DNA of 64,000 bases from Chitinophaga varians (GCF_012641275.1 NZ_JABAIA010000001.1:2976001-3040000), one strand, 5' to 3'. Shown: positions 25,757 through 35,101, numbered from the stretch's first letter. Numbers and translations: made by a program. The notes: generated by a model not told the origin, from the letters alone.

Positions 25757-28700
25757 ATGTATCAATCTAACCACCATGACCGCCTCGTGCGGAAAGGCTT
25801 GATGCTGGCAGGTTTTACCTTTACTTTCCTCGGCGCGGTTAACGCCCAGCAGATAAAGTACACCGCCGGCAACAATAACTGGGATGCCGATTCTCTCGGT
25901 AACCACCGGGCAGTAGTGACTTTCAACGGTACCGCCGGACCGGCCCGCGTAGTTATTCCGTGGCGCCGCCGTGACCAGCACCCGGAACTAAAGCGTATCA
26001 TTGTGCAGGACGCGCAGACCAAACAGCCGGTCAGTAACGTCTTTCCCGTGTCCATCAACCGCGAACAAGGGGACATCGTCTTTGATCCGGTGTCCGGCAA
26101 AGGGACCTATTATATCTATTATCTCCCTTATAAAAACGAAGGAAGGGCCAATTACCCGAAAGGGGTATACCTGCCAGCGGAACCCGCCGGCAGCAATAGC
26201 TGGGCGAAAACAATCGCTGTACCGCCCAGGCCCAATACAACGGTAAAAGAGCTGGAAGCCATCGATACCTTCAACACATTTTATCCGATGGAAGTGATAG
26301 CTACCGCTGCTGAAATGAAACAGCTGCTGCTGCGTCACCCCGGCGCCGGTTACCTCGTATTCCCCGAAGACCGCACTTTTCCTGTCCGCATGACCCGCGA
26401 CCTGCCGCAACGCTGGATACAGCAAGGACCTTCACAGTCCTTTGCCGGTCAGGCCGACAAAGGAGAGTACTACGCTTTCCAGCTGGGCATCTACGCCCTC
26501 CATGCGCTGAAGCAGGTACAGGTCAGCTTCAACGATCTTAAGACGACAGACGGAAAAACGATTCCCGCGTCTCAGCTGCATTGCATTAATACTCATGGGA
26601 CCACCTACGACGCGCAGCCTTTTACCGCTGCTGTCAACGTGCCGGAAGGCACGGTGCAGGCCATGTGGTGCGGTATCGATGTGCCGGCAGATGCCGCTCC
26701 GGGCGTATATAAGGGCATCGTCACCATTCACCCGGAAGGCATGCCTGCCATGCCGGTGAGACTGACACTCACCGTGACCGGTAAAACGGCCGTCAACAGC
26801 GGGTTTAACGAACCATGGAAACAAACCCGCCTGAAATGGCTCAACTCCACGCTGGCACAGGATAATGCGGTCATAGCGCCCTATACGCCGCTGGAGATGA
26901 AAGACAGTGTCATCAGCCTCCTGGGCCGTAAGGTAGGTATCCATAAAGATGGTTTCCCTGCACAGATACAGACCTTCTTCACCCCTGAAATGACATCACT
27001 GTCCAACCAGGCGAAGAATATCTTTACTGAACCCGTACACTTCCACTTCATCGCGGCGGCAGATGGCAAAGACCTGAAATGGAAAAACAATGGCTGGCAG
27101 ATTACCGGCCGTGAAGCCGGCAAAATCAGCTGGAAAGCCACCAATACCACTTCCGGCCTGCAAATGGACGTGCTGGCAGCACTTGAATTTGACGGCTATA
27201 TGGACTATACCGTGAAAGTGACCGCCCTGGAAGACGTTTCCCTGAAAGATATCACCCTTCACCTGCCTTTCGAAAAAGGAGCGGCCAAATACATGATAGG
27301 GCTCAATCAGAAAGGAGGCCTGCGCCCTGAAAAAATAGACTGGAAGTGGGACGTGCAACATAAAAACCAGGATGGCGCCTGGCTCGGCGATGTTAATGCC
27401 GGCTTGCAGTTTACGCTTCGCGATGAACACTATGTACGGCCGCTGAATACCAATTTTTATCTCCAGAAGCCGCTACTGTTACCTGTTTCATGGGGCAATG
27501 GAGAAAAAGGCGGTATCACGATCGGAGAAAAAGGGAAAGCTATCCTGGTAAATGCGTATAGTGGTGAACGTACGCTGCATAAGGGAGATACGTTGTATTT
27601 TAATTTCCACCTGATCATCACGCCATTCCATCCTGTAAACACAGACTTCCAGTGGAGCACCCGTTTCTATCATAAATACAATAACCTGGACAGCATCAAA
27701 GCTACCGGCGCTACTGTGGTCAACATCCACCATGGCAATGATATCAATCCATGGATCAACTATCCGTTCATTGAATGGAAGAAGATGAAGGATTATATTG
27801 ATGCGGCCCATCAGAAAGGACTGAAAGTTAAGATATATAACACCGTACGCGAGCTGTCCAACCATGCCTGGGAAACCTTCCCGCTGCGCAGCCTGGGCCA
27901 CGAGGTGTATAGCCCCGGCAAAGGCGGCGGTTTCTCCTGGCTGCAGGAACACATCGACAGTGACTATATCGCGGCGTGGTTTGTTCCTGAGTTTAAAGAC
28001 GCCGCTATTATCAACAGTGGCATGAACCGCTGGCACAACTACTATGTGGAAGGTATGAACTGGCTGGTGCAAAACGTGGGCATCGACGGCATCTACCTCG
28101 ATGATGTGGCCTTCGACCGGGTGACAATGAAACGTATTAAAAGAGTGCTCACTCAGGACGGTCATCCGGGTATTATAGACCTGCATTCTGCCAATCAGTA
28201 TAATAAATCAGATGGCTTTATCAACAGCGGCATGCTCTATATGGAACATTTCCCTTACCTGAACAGGCTTTGGTTTGGAGAGTATTTTGATTATGAAAAC
28301 AACAGCCCTGATTTCTTCCTCACAGAAGTGAGCGGCATTCCTTTCGGCCTTATGGGTGAGATGTTGCAGGACGGCGGTAATCCGTGGAGGGGCATGGTAT
28401 ATGGCATGACCAGCCGTATGCCATGGTCTGACAATGCAGATCCGCGGCCTATCTGGAAAGTGTGGGATGATTTCGGTATGCAGGGCACTAAAATGATTGG
28501 TTACTGGGTAGACAATAACCCGGTTAAAACCAATAACCCGCTGGTGCCGGCAACCATCTACAGGAAAGACGGTGCGGTATTGATATCGCTTGCCAGCTGG
28601 GCCAAAGAAGATACCACGGTACAGTTGAATATCGATTGGAAAGCACTGGGCATAGATCCTGCAAAGGCGGTGATCACGGCGCCGGACGTACGTAATTTCC

Positions 28701-28777
28701 AGCAGGGCCGTACGTTTGCCAAAGACGCGCAGATACCCGTCGCTAAAAACAAAGGCTGGCTGCTGATTGTGCGTTAG
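25757..28777 (+). CDS. Putative glycoside hydrolase, DUF6067/GH123-like
   Basis: A 1006-residue secreted enzyme; the start is taken as ATG 25757 rather than the TTG three bases earlier. The signal peptide ends at GAVNAQQ (about residue 33). N-terminal beta-sandwich regions include VTFNGTAGPARVVIPWRRR and MWCGIDVPADAAPGVYKGIVTI. A TIM-barrel-like core follows: VVNIHHGNDINPWINYP, VKIYNTVRELSNHAWE, NVGIDGIYLDDVAFDR and IIDLHSANQYN, where the Asp pair in YLDD is a candidate catalytic or binding site. A C-terminal beta domain follows. Bacteroidota homologues sit in polysaccharide-utilisation loci; substrate is not identifiable. It is the only hydrolase of this locus. Confidence 0.8.
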   Translation: MYQSNHHDRLVRKGLMLAGFTFTFLGAVNAQQIKYTAGNNNWDADSLGNHRAVVTFNGTAGPARVVIPWRRRDQHPELKRIIVQDAQTKQPVSNVFPVSINREQGDIVFDPVSGKGTYYIYYLPYKNEGRANYPKGVYLPAEPAGSNSWAKTIAVPPRPNTTVKELEAIDTFNTFYPMEVIATAAEMKQLLLRHPGAGYLVFPEDRTFPVRMTRDLPQRWIQQGPSQSFAGQADKGEYYAFQLGIYALHALKQVQVSFNDLKTTDGKTIPASQLHCINTHGTTYDAQPFTAAVNVPEGTVQAMWCGIDVPADAAPGVYKGIVTIHPEGMPAMPVRLTLTVTGKTAVNSGFNEPWKQTRLKWLNSTLAQDNAVIAPYTPLEMKDSVISLLGRKVGIHKDGFPAQIQTFFTPEMTSLSNQAKNIFTEPVHFHFIAAADGKDLKWKNNGWQITGREAGKISWKATNTTSGLQMDVLAALEFDGYMDYTVKVTALEDVSLKDITLHLPFEKGAAKYMIGLNQKGGLRPEKIDWKWDVQHKNQDGAWLGDVNAGLQFTLRDEHYVRPLNTNFYLQKPLLLPVSWGNGEKGGITIGEKGKAILVNAYSGERTLHKGDTLYFNFHLIITPFHPVNTDFQWSTRFYHKYNNLDSIKATGATVVNIHHGNDINPWINYPFIEWKKMKDYIDAAHQKGLKVKIYNTVRELSNHAWETFPLRSLGHEVYSPGKGGGFSWLQEHIDSDYIAAWFVPEFKDAAIINSGMNRWHNYYVEGMNWLVQNVGIDGIYLDDVAFDRVTMKRIKRVLTQDGHPGIIDLHSANQYNKSDGFINSGMLYMEHFPYLNRLWFGEYFDYENNSPDFFLTEVSGIPFGLMGEMLQDGGNPWRGMVYGMTSRMPWSDNADPRPIWKVWDDFGMQGTKMIGYWVDNNPVKTNNPLVPATIYRKDGAVLISLASWAKEDTTVQLNIDWKALGIDPAKAVITAPDVRNFQQGRTFAKDAQIPVAKNKGWLLIVR

Positions 28778-28789
28778 CCGGATATATAT

Positions 28790-28839
28790 AATCAAAGCAA
28801 AGGCCCATTGACATTGGTCAATGGGCCTTTGCTTTGATT
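28790..28839. terminator. Bidirectional 23-bp perfect hairpin
   Basis: Arms 28790-28812 and 28817-28839 are perfect reverse complements around the loop ATTG, with GGCCCATTGAC as the GC-rich core. It separates the convergent hydrolase and SMP-30 genes. The arms carry TTTGCTTTGATT-type tails on both strands. Confidence 0.88.
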
Positions 28840-28846
28840 GATAGTA

Positions 28847-29740
28847 TTAATAACGTTTCCCGGGAATATCTGTGCGGAAGGTTTCCACGCACTTACGGTC
28901 CTGTAGGGTAACATATACTGTTTTACCGTCTTTATCACCGAAGATAAGGTTGCTGCAGTTTTTGCCTTTGAGAGGAACTTCGCGGATAAGTTCTCCTTTG
29001 GGGGAGAAGACAGCAATCACGCCTTTGCCCCAGCGGGCTATATGCAGGTTACCAGCTTTGTCGCATTTCATGCCATCGAGGCCAAAGTCAGGGAAAGAGG
29101 TGAAAAGTGTTTTGTTGGAGATGTTGCCGTTTTTGTCCACATCATATTTCCAGACTTTGCGTTGGACACTTTCGTTGACGTAAAGTGTTTTTTCATCCGG
29201 GCTCAGTTCAATGCCATTTGTAGTGCCCATGCCGGTTTCCAGCAGTACGGCCTTGCGGTTGGGGTCTATGCGCCAGATCTGGCCGCCACTGGAGGCCCAG
29301 GCAGGATCTGAAGCGAAGATCTGATCCTTTTTATTGATGCAGAGGTCATTGGGCTGGTTAAACTGGCTGGAATGCACGTATGCGCTGATTTTGCGGGTTT
29401 TCATGTCTACCCGTAACACGTTATGTCCTTTGAAGTCGGGGAGAAACATATCTCCTTTGCTGTTGAAGTTGACACTATTGCCTACACTGCTGTCGGGCAG
29501 GCTCACGAATATTTCCCCTGCGCCTGTTTTGGTGTTGATCTTGCCCACAGTGCCGTCCCGCTGGAAGTTGACCACATAGAAATTACCGGCTTTATCGAAG
29601 TTGGGGCCTTCAATGTTAACGGAGAACATATTTTCGGCGGTAAGGTCCCGGGCCTGATAAAGCGGGCGGTCAGTATGTTGGGCTAACGTGGAAAGGCCAT
29701 GGCAGGCCATCAGCGCCATCAGAGAGAGATGTCTTTTCAT
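28847..29740 (-). CDS. SMP-30/gluconolactonase/LRE-family protein (secreted)
   Basis: A 297-residue protein with signal peptide (MKRHLSLMALMACHGLSTLA) and a six-bladed beta-propeller of the SMP-30/gluconolactonase type. Metal-binding-type segments seen: NIEGPNFDKAGNFY, QPNDLCINKKDQIFASDP, TTNGIELSPDEKTLYVNES and DGMKCDKAGNLHIARWGKGV. These match the Glu, Asn and Asp ligands of the calcium site. Members hydrolyse sugar lactones, consistent with carbohydrate catabolism next to the PUL, though it is transcribed convergently. Exact substrate unknown. Confidence 0.9.
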   Translation of the reverse strand: MKRHLSLMALMACHGLSTLAQHTDRPLYQARDLTAENMFSVNIEGPNFDKAGNFYVVNFQRDGTVGKINTKTGAGEIFVSLPDSSVGNSVNFNSKGDMFLPDFKGHNVLRVDMKTRKISAYVHSSQFNQPNDLCINKKDQIFASDPAWASSGGQIWRIDPNRKAVLLETGMGTTNGIELSPDEKTLYVNESVQRKVWKYDVDKNGNISNKTLFTSFPDFGLDGMKCDKAGNLHIARWGKGVIAVFSPKGELIREVPLKGKNCSNLIFGDKDGKTVYVTLQDRKCVETFRTDIPGKRY

Positions 29741-29865
29741 GAGCTAGAATATTTGAAGGGTTAAGTTACTCAAGAATTACCGATTTTTTAACGGAGATCT
29801 GCATACGGGAAAGGGCAGCGACAGGGGTGGGGGCTATCGTCGAGCGGGACTGTCAACTTATTTCT

Positions 29866-29873
29866 TAATTTTG
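29866..29873 (+). promoter_or_regulatory. -7 box placed for a leaderless ndpA-like mRNA
   Basis: TAATTTTG fits TAnnTTTG and ends 5 nt before the ATG at 29879. The predicted transcription start coincides with the start codon. Confidence 0.5.
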
Positions 29874-29878
29874 CGCCC

Positions 29879-30931
29879 ATGATTCATGTTTCGGAATTCA
29901 AAGACCTTGCTCAGCTTACGATTCATAAGGTAGGCAACTCCGCTAATGATGAGCCGCTTCTTTTTTCAAAGGCGCCATTGAAGCTGGAAGGTGAGACGAT
30001 TGCCCAGCTGCTGTGTACCTATTTTATACAGCCGTTTGCGAATTCAGCGGAATTTTTCCGCTTTTATCATGAGGCAGATTTACAATTGAATGAAATATTT
30101 CAATATTGTCGCCGTATATTTACTGACGAGAATGAATTTCAAGAGCAGTCTGTTAATATAGCCAAACATCTATATAAACATTCCACCCATCCCAAAGTGA
30201 AAGGCGGAGAGCTTTATATAGCGTACTTTAGCAAATGTCAGGTGGATGGTGAAGAAGTTGCGGCCATAGGCATATTTAAATCGGAAAACCGGGATACCTA
30301 TCTGAAAGTGTTTTTGTCTGATGAGAATTATCAGGTGGACTATGAAGATGGTATTAATATAAATAAACTTGACAAAGGTTGTCTGATATTTAATACAGAA
30401 GAGGATAACGGTTTTAAAGTCAGCGTAGTTGACAGTACCGGCAAACAAACAGAAGCAGTTTATTGGAAAGACGCGTTTTTACAGGTGCAGCGCCGTGAAG
30501 ACAGCTACCATCAGACGGAGACTGCTGTGAATATGTGTAAACAGTTTATTCACAACAAGCTGCCAACCGAATATGAGATGGACCGTGTAGATCAGGTAGA
30601 TTTATTAAATAAATCAGCTGCATATTTTAAGGAAAAAGAACAGTTCCAGCTGGAAGATTTTGCACAGGAAGTATTAGGCCATCCGGACGCGATTGCATCA
30701 TTTAAGGAATTCAGGAACGAGTACCAGCAAGCGTATCAACAGGAGATCCCTGATGAATTTGATATTTCGGCCCCGGCAGTAAAAAAACAACAAAAGGTTT
30801 TTAAGAGCATACTGAAACTGGACCGCAATTTCCATGTGTATATTCATGGTAACCGCGAAATGATTGAGCGTGGATATGATGAAGCCACAAACCTGCACTA
30901 CTATAAGCTGATGTTTGAAAACGAGTCGTAG
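29879..30931 (+). CDS. 37-kDa nucleoid-associated protein family (NdpA/YejK)
   Basis: A 350-residue cytoplasmic protein resembling the YejK/NdpA family (PF04245), which binds the nucleoid in E. coli by an undefined mechanism. Recognisable stretches are HPKVKGGELYIAYFSKCQVDGEEVAAIGIFK and the C-terminal KLDRNFHVYIHGNREMIERGYDE (quoted in part as DRNFHVYIHGNRE). AT content is somewhat higher than in neighbouring genes. It is monocistronic with two terminator-like hairpins downstream. Similar proteins are sometimes found beside defence genes, but no such neighbour occurs here. Confidence 0.85.
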   Translation: MIHVSEFKDLAQLTIHKVGNSANDEPLLFSKAPLKLEGETIAQLLCTYFIQPFANSAEFFRFYHEADLQLNEIFQYCRRIFTDENEFQEQSVNIAKHLYKHSTHPKVKGGELYIAYFSKCQVDGEEVAAIGIFKSENRDTYLKVFLSDENYQVDYEDGININKLDKGCLIFNTEEDNGFKVSVVDSTGKQTEAVYWKDAFLQVQRREDSYHQTETAVNMCKQFIHNKLPTEYEMDRVDQVDLLNKSAAYFKEKEQFQLEDFAQEVLGHPDAIASFKEFRNEYQQAYQQEIPDEFDISAPAVKKQQKVFKSILKLDRNFHVYIHGNREMIERGYDEATNLHYYKLMFENES

Positions 30932-31029
30932 GCGAAGTAGGCCACAGGTAGCCGTGTTGTTGAATTGGTGAGGAGAGAATGATCAAAATATTATTAAGTT
31001 TTTCTCATAAGCAAAAACCAATTGTTAAC

Positions 31030-31058
31030 AAAGGCTGCCTCATCTGGGCGGCCTTTTA
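31030..31058 (+). terminator. Intrinsic terminator after the ndpA-like gene
   Basis: AAAGGCTGCC and GGGCGGCCTTTT pair imperfectly and are followed by AGTTTTAT, about 100 bp after the stop codon. Confidence 0.7.
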
Positions 31059-31083
31059 GTTTTATATATCTACTTAATTAAGC

Positions 31084-31118
31084 AAAAAAAAGACAACCGT
31101 TACGGTTGTCTTTTTTTT
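31084..31118. terminator. Bidirectional terminator before ricT
   Basis: A8-GACAACCG, loop TTA, CGGTTGTC-T8: perfect symmetric hairpin. It abuts the ricT stop codon at 31117-31119. Confidence 0.93.
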
Positions 31119-32607
31119 ATCCTTTGTTATTGTTATCCGGTTTGGGCCTGGGTTTGTGCCTTGGGGGGCGACGGTCCTGTTTAGGTTGTCCGCCTCCTTG
31201 TCCCTGTTGGTTTCCCTGGTTTTGCGGTGGCTTTTGTCCCTGTTCCTGCCGGGGTTGTTGTTCACGGCCTTGTCTGGGTTGTCCGCCTTGCTGGCCTTGT
31301 CCCTGGCGTTGCTGATTGCCGCCGCCGCCGCGTGTTTCCTGTTTGCTCCTGTTACGGTCAGGATGATGGCGTTCGTGGCGTTCATGCCGCTGTTGGGCTG
31401 ACTTTTGTTCCTGTTTCGGTTCGTTTTTGGGTTGTCCGCCCTGCTTCGGCTGTTGTTCTCCGGCTTTTTGCTGTTTCTGGCGGTCTTTGTCCTTCTGCTT
31501 ACGTTTCTGGACTGTTTTTTCCAGCGATTTGAGGCTGATCTGGCCTACCACGTCAGCGAAACCGAGGTCGGTTTCCTTAGGTTTGGCCGTCACTACTTCC
31601 ACCGCTTTCAGTTCTTCAGGTTTCACGCCCTGCCGGTTGAGCTGGCGGATTTCTTTTACCCTGGTGATGGTGAGCGGATATTGTTTGTTGCTGCCTTCGT
31701 AGGAATACCACATGAGGCTTTTGAAGATGTCCCGTTTCTGCAGGTTGGCAACGCCGCCTGCGGTTTCGATGGTATCAGCATCGTCGGGGAATTCTTTCAG
31801 CGCATCGAGATAGGTGTCCAGTTCGTAGTTGAGGCAGCATTTCAGGCGGCCGCATTGTCCGGACAGTTTAGCCTGGTTGATGGACAGGTTCTGATACCGG
31901 GCAGCCGTGGTGTTGACACTTTTAAAGTCAGACAACCAGGTTGAGCAGCAGAGCTCGCGTCCGCAGCTACCGATGCCACCTACTTTTCCGGCTTCCTGGC
32001 GGGCGCCGATCTGGCGCATTTCCACCTTGGCGCGGAATTCAGAGGCATATACCTTGATCAGCTCACGGAAATCGACACGGTCGTCTGCGGTGTAGAAAAA
32101 AGTGGCTTTACGGCCATCGGCCTGTATTTCTACTTCTGCCAGTTTCATTTCGAGGCCCAGGTTACGGGCGATGGCCCTGGATTTTATCAGGGCATCTTTT
32201 TCGCGGGCCTTGTTATCGGCCATCCTTTGCAGGTCGTCATTGCTGGAACGACGTAATACTTTTTTGATCTCGGGGGTGTCTTCAGCACGTCTTTTCTTCA
32301 TCTGAAGTTTTACCAGCTCGCCCGTGAGGCTCACTGTGCCAACATCGAAACCACTGACACCTTCTACGGTTACCATCTCACCCTTGTCAAGGTGCTGCCT
32401 GGTAACATTGCGGAAGAAGTCCTTACGGCTCCCGTTGTTGAAACTAACTTCTATAATATCGAATGGTGCTAAGCTATCGCCAAGCGGAATATTGGACAGC
32501 CAGTCAAATACATTCAGTCGGTTACAACCTCCCGTACTGCATCCTCCATTACTCTTACATCCTGACGGCTTTCCTTCCACACCCGTACCACATCCGGCAC
32601 AAGCCAT
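31117..32607 (-). CDS. ricT: RicT/YaaT-like PSP1-domain protein with low-complexity tail
   Basis: A 496-residue protein. The N-terminus is Cys-rich (MACAGCGTGVEGKPSGCK and NGGCSTGGCN). The central PSP1 C-terminal domain (about 95-300) holds the conserved pairs CGRELCCSTW and CGRLKCCLNYE. In Bacillus the homologue is part of a [4Fe-4S]-containing RicAFT complex that affects RNase Y and RNA maturation. From about residue 355 on the protein is a Gln/Gly/Arg/Pro/Lys-rich, probably disordered tail. It follows holB after a 147-bp gap, the same holB-yaaT neighbourhood known from Firmicutes. RicA/RicF partners are not visible here. Confidence 0.9.
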   Translation of the reverse strand: MACAGCGTGVEGKPSGCKSNGGCSTGGCNRLNVFDWLSNIPLGDSLAPFDIIEVSFNNGSRKDFFRNVTRQHLDKGEMVTVEGVSGFDVGTVSLTGELVKLQMKKRRAEDTPEIKKVLRRSSNDDLQRMADNKAREKDALIKSRAIARNLGLEMKLAEVEIQADGRKATFFYTADDRVDFRELIKVYASEFRAKVEMRQIGARQEAGKVGGIGSCGRELCCSTWLSDFKSVNTTAARYQNLSINQAKLSGQCGRLKCCLNYELDTYLDALKEFPDDADTIETAGGVANLQKRDIFKSLMWYSYEGSNKQYPLTITRVKEIRQLNRQGVKPEELKAVEVVTAKPKETDLGFADVVGQISLKSLEKTVQKRKQKDKDRQKQQKAGEQQPKQGGQPKNEPKQEQKSAQQRHERHERHHPDRNRSKQETRGGGGNQQRQGQGQQGGQPRQGREQQPRQEQGQKPPQNQGNQQGQGGGQPKQDRRPPRHKPRPKPDNNNKG

Positions 32608-32707
32608 ATTAATAAATAGTTTAAATTTTATAAATAAGCATTTCAGGTTACTCCAATCCTTTAAAATACATTTTTCCCTTCAGAAAAACAAAAAGGACGG
32701 GAGATGA

Positions 32708-32715
32708 CAAAGGTA
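32708..32715 (-). promoter_or_regulatory. Putative -7 box upstream of ricT
   Basis: TACCTTTG on the minus strand, about 100 bp before the ricT ATG, matches TAnnTTTG; a TTG lies 14 bp further upstream, shorter than the usual spacing. Confidence 0.45.
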
Positions 32716-32754
32716 AGGAAATGCCATGACAAGAGGGGAGCGGCTTTCCGGTTA

Positions 32755-33894
32755 TTACAGAACAGGTAGAGGTTTCTTTTTAAATATATATTGTAGCTTG
32801 ATAGACAATGCATGAAATAGCATTTTTGCATTAGCATTGCGTTCAATGTGATAATACGCGTTGTCTAATACATCAGCAATCTGCCTGGTTTGTTCCAGAT
32901 TGGCCAGTTTAGCCAGTTTGGTGGCAAAATCCACTTCCTCGTCTGAAAAAGCCAGCTGCGCCTTGTCTATATACTGAAGGCGGACGGTATGTTCCAGCAG
33001 GTTGATGAAATACCGCAGAAACTGCTTCTGGTTTTCACGGCCGGTTTTGGCGCTGGAAATACCTTCTATCCATTCCTGCAGGGCTACACGGTTACCGGTG
33101 AACAGGTAATTGAGCCAGTTACGCAGCAGTTCATGGTAGTCGTCATCGGAGTGCTGGAGTAAAAAGATAGCCTCCCGGTAGTTGCCTGCCGCAATGGTGG
33201 CAATCTGCCGGGCCTTGGCAGCCGGTACCTTCGCCCGCTCAGTCAGGGCTTTTTCCATGTTTTCCCGGGAGAGCGGATTTATTTTTATCAGGTGGGTGCG
33301 TGACAGGATCGTGGCCAGGATCTGTTCCTGGTTTTCTGCAATCAGGATAAACAGGGTATTGGCCGGAGGTTCCTCTATCAGCTTCAGCAGCCGGTTACCT
33401 TCGTTGCCCAGGTATTCCGGCATCCACATCAGCAGGATTTTATAACCGCTTTCAAAACTTTTCAGGTTCAGCTTACGGATAATGTCCGAGCACTCATTGG
33501 CAGTGATATTGCCCTGCTTGTTTTCCGCGCCGATAAACTGCAGCCAGTCATATGCATTGCCATACGGATTGGTGGTCACAAACTCCCGCCATTCGGAAAT
33601 ATAATCCGTGCTCACCGGCTTGTCACCGGGTTTTCGGGGTATCACCGGATAGGAGTAGTGAATATCAGGATGGATATGCTGCGCCGCTTTCAGACAGGAC
33701 GGGCACTGGCCACAGGCGTCATGTGCCTGCTTGTTCTCACATACCAGGTATTGTGTGAAAGCCAGTCCCAGGGGCAACCCGCCGGCCCCTTCGGGAGCCA
33801 GTAGTATCATCGCGTGACTGAGGCGGTTCTGTTGTATCGATTGTATCAGCTGCTGTTGTGCTGCTGCTTGTCCTATGATCTCCGAAAAAAGCAT
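32755..33894 (-). CDS. holB: DNA polymerase III subunit delta'
   Basis: A 379-residue AAA+ clamp-loader subunit. The zinc-binding motif is CGQCPSCLKAAQHIHPD. The P-loop region APEGAGGLPLG lacks the usual Lys, as expected for the non-ATPase delta' subunit. The SRC-like motif is LSRTHLIKI and the segment NRLLKLIEEPPANTLFILIAE is family-typical. It acts as stator of the clamp loader with DnaX and HolA. Near the start codon lies a TATCTTG box at about 33900-33906 (minus), 5 nt before the ATG, so the mRNA may be leaderless. ricT follows. Confidence 0.92.
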   Translation of the reverse strand: MLFSEIIGQAAAQQQLIQSIQQNRLSHAMILLAPEGAGGLPLGLAFTQYLVCENKQAHDACGQCPSCLKAAQHIHPDIHYSYPVIPRKPGDKPVSTDYISEWREFVTTNPYGNAYDWLQFIGAENKQGNITANECSDIIRKLNLKSFESGYKILLMWMPEYLGNEGNRLLKLIEEPPANTLFILIAENQEQILATILSRTHLIKINPLSRENMEKALTERAKVPAAKARQIATIAAGNYREAIFLLQHSDDDYHELLRNWLNYLFTGNRVALQEWIEGISSAKTGRENQKQFLRYFINLLEHTVRLQYIDKAQLAFSDEEVDFATKLAKLANLEQTRQIADVLDNAYYHIERNANAKMLFHALSIKLQYIFKKKPLPVL

Positions 33895-33928
33895 GGGTGC
33901 AAGATACTGAAAAGGGGCTAATCCTCAC

Positions 33929-34474
33929 TTAGGGTAACGTCACATAACAAGCATTCTGGAACGTGCCGGAGCCGGTAATCTTGCGGCCTTCCGCCTCGAA
34001 ATAGTAGGTGCCGCTTACTTTTTTTAGTTTGGTATTAATAAAAGTAAGGGTGATGGCAGAAGTATCGGTGTTCAGATACGTGTAGTCTCCAACATTGTTC
34101 ATTGCCGCCACTACCAGTCCTCCCTGCAACCTGCGGGATTTGGAGTATACATATGTTTTCAGTTTGAGGCTGTCGTTGCTGATGGCAGGATCTGAATAAG
34201 GACCGTCCATCAGGTTAAGCACGAACTTAAAACTGTCTGAGACAGCCTCCATGCTCAGAAATTTAACGCCGCCACTGTCCAACTGCTGCCTGAACAATGT
34301 GCTGGTGGAGAGGTTCAGGGTACGAGTGGTGTTCTGAACGGTACCTGTCATCGTCATTTCGGGGCATGATAAAATGGGCGTATCGATGCTGTGCTGGCAG
34401 GCTGCCATGCATAACAGGATAGCCGTTAAAACCGGGACCACGGTTTTACTACGGTGTTCGGAATGGTATTTCAT
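33929..34474 (-). CDS. Hypothetical lipoprotein
   Basis: A 181-residue protein from ATG 34474; the longer frame to 34513 would delay the signal peptide. The signal TAILLCMAAC gives a lipobox Cys near residue 27. The remaining ~150 residues are beta-rich (TRTLNLSTSTLFRQQL, FKVKFVLNLMDG-like strands, LTFINTKLKKVSGTYYFEAEG, KITGSGTFQNACY). The end resembles small Bacteroidota lipoproteins with a GTYYFEAEGRKITGSGTF closing hairpin. I do not recognise the family. It lies 34 bp upstream of holB on the same strand, so it could be read through into holB. Confidence 0.75.
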   Translation of the reverse strand: MKYHSEHRSKTVVPVLTAILLCMAACQHSIDTPILSCPEMTMTGTVQNTTRTLNLSTSTLFRQQLDSGGVKFLSMEAVSDSFKFVLNLMDGPYSDPAISNDSLKLKTYVYSKSRRLQGGLVVAAMNNVGDYTYLNTDTSAITLTFINTKLKKVSGTYYFEAEGRKITGSGTFQNACYVTLP

Positions 34475-34579
34475 CTGTATTATGTATCCACTTGTTGTAA
34501 TGTTCTCAGGCACGCTAACGTATATACGCAGGCGTGCAGTATTTTATTACACTAAGTTGGCAAAAGGTGTGAAGCAATG

Positions 34580-35101
34580 CTACTTTTCAATGGCAGCAAT
34601 CACTTCTGGCGCATCCGGTTGTGTTTTGGGTGAAAACACAGCAATGAGATTCCCTTTTTCATCCAGCAAATATTTCTGGAAGTTCCACTTAACGTCTGCC
34701 GGCTCCAGGTGTTTGGCTTTACTTTCGTCCAGCAGCCATTTATACAGTGGGTGGATATCATCTCCCTTTACTGATATTTTGGCGGCCATGGGAAAGGTAA
34801 CAGCATACTGTTTGGTGCAGAAGCTTTTGATTTCTGCATTGGTGCCGGGCTCCTGTGAGCCGAAGTTATTCGCCGGGAAACCTACGATTACGAGTTTGTC
34901 CTGGTACTTCTGATATATTTTCTCCAAACCTGCATATTGTGGCGTATTACCACAGAGAGAAGCAGTGTTGACAATCATTATTTTTTTACCCTTAAAACGG
35001 GAGAATTCAATTTTACCCCCGTCTACTGCATCTACCTTGAAGTCATAGATGCGCGGACCTGCAAATAGCAGAAGGACCGAAAGTATGGCCAGTCTCAACA
35101 T
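34580..35101 (-). CDS. Glutathione peroxidase (Cys-type, secreted)
   Basis: A 173-residue peroxidase. An N-terminal signal sequence (MLRLAILSVLLLFAGP) is followed by YDFKVDAVDGG, so the enzyme is probably periplasmic or membrane-anchored. The active site is NTASLCGNTPQYAGL with Cys in place of selenocysteine. The second motif GFPANNFGSQEPG supplies Gln, and the third is VKWNFQKYLLDEKG with Trp/Asn. These complete the catalytic tetrad. Such enzymes usually use thioredoxin as donor. It lies about 106 bp downstream of comF with an intervening gap, so is probably separately transcribed. Confidence 0.93.
   Translation of the reverse strand: MLRLAILSVLLLFAGPRIYDFKVDAVDGGKIEFSRFKGKKIMIVNTASLCGNTPQYAGLEKIYQKYQDKLVIVGFPANNFGSQEPGTNAEIKSFCTKQYAVTFPMAAKISVKGDDIHPLYKWLLDESKAKHLEPADVKWNFQKYLLDEKGNLIAVFSPKTQPDAPEVIAAIEK

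Noticed and set aside
31030..31118. Tandem hairpins near ricT as a CRISPR-like or repeat array
   Set aside because: They are two ordinary terminators for opposite strands.
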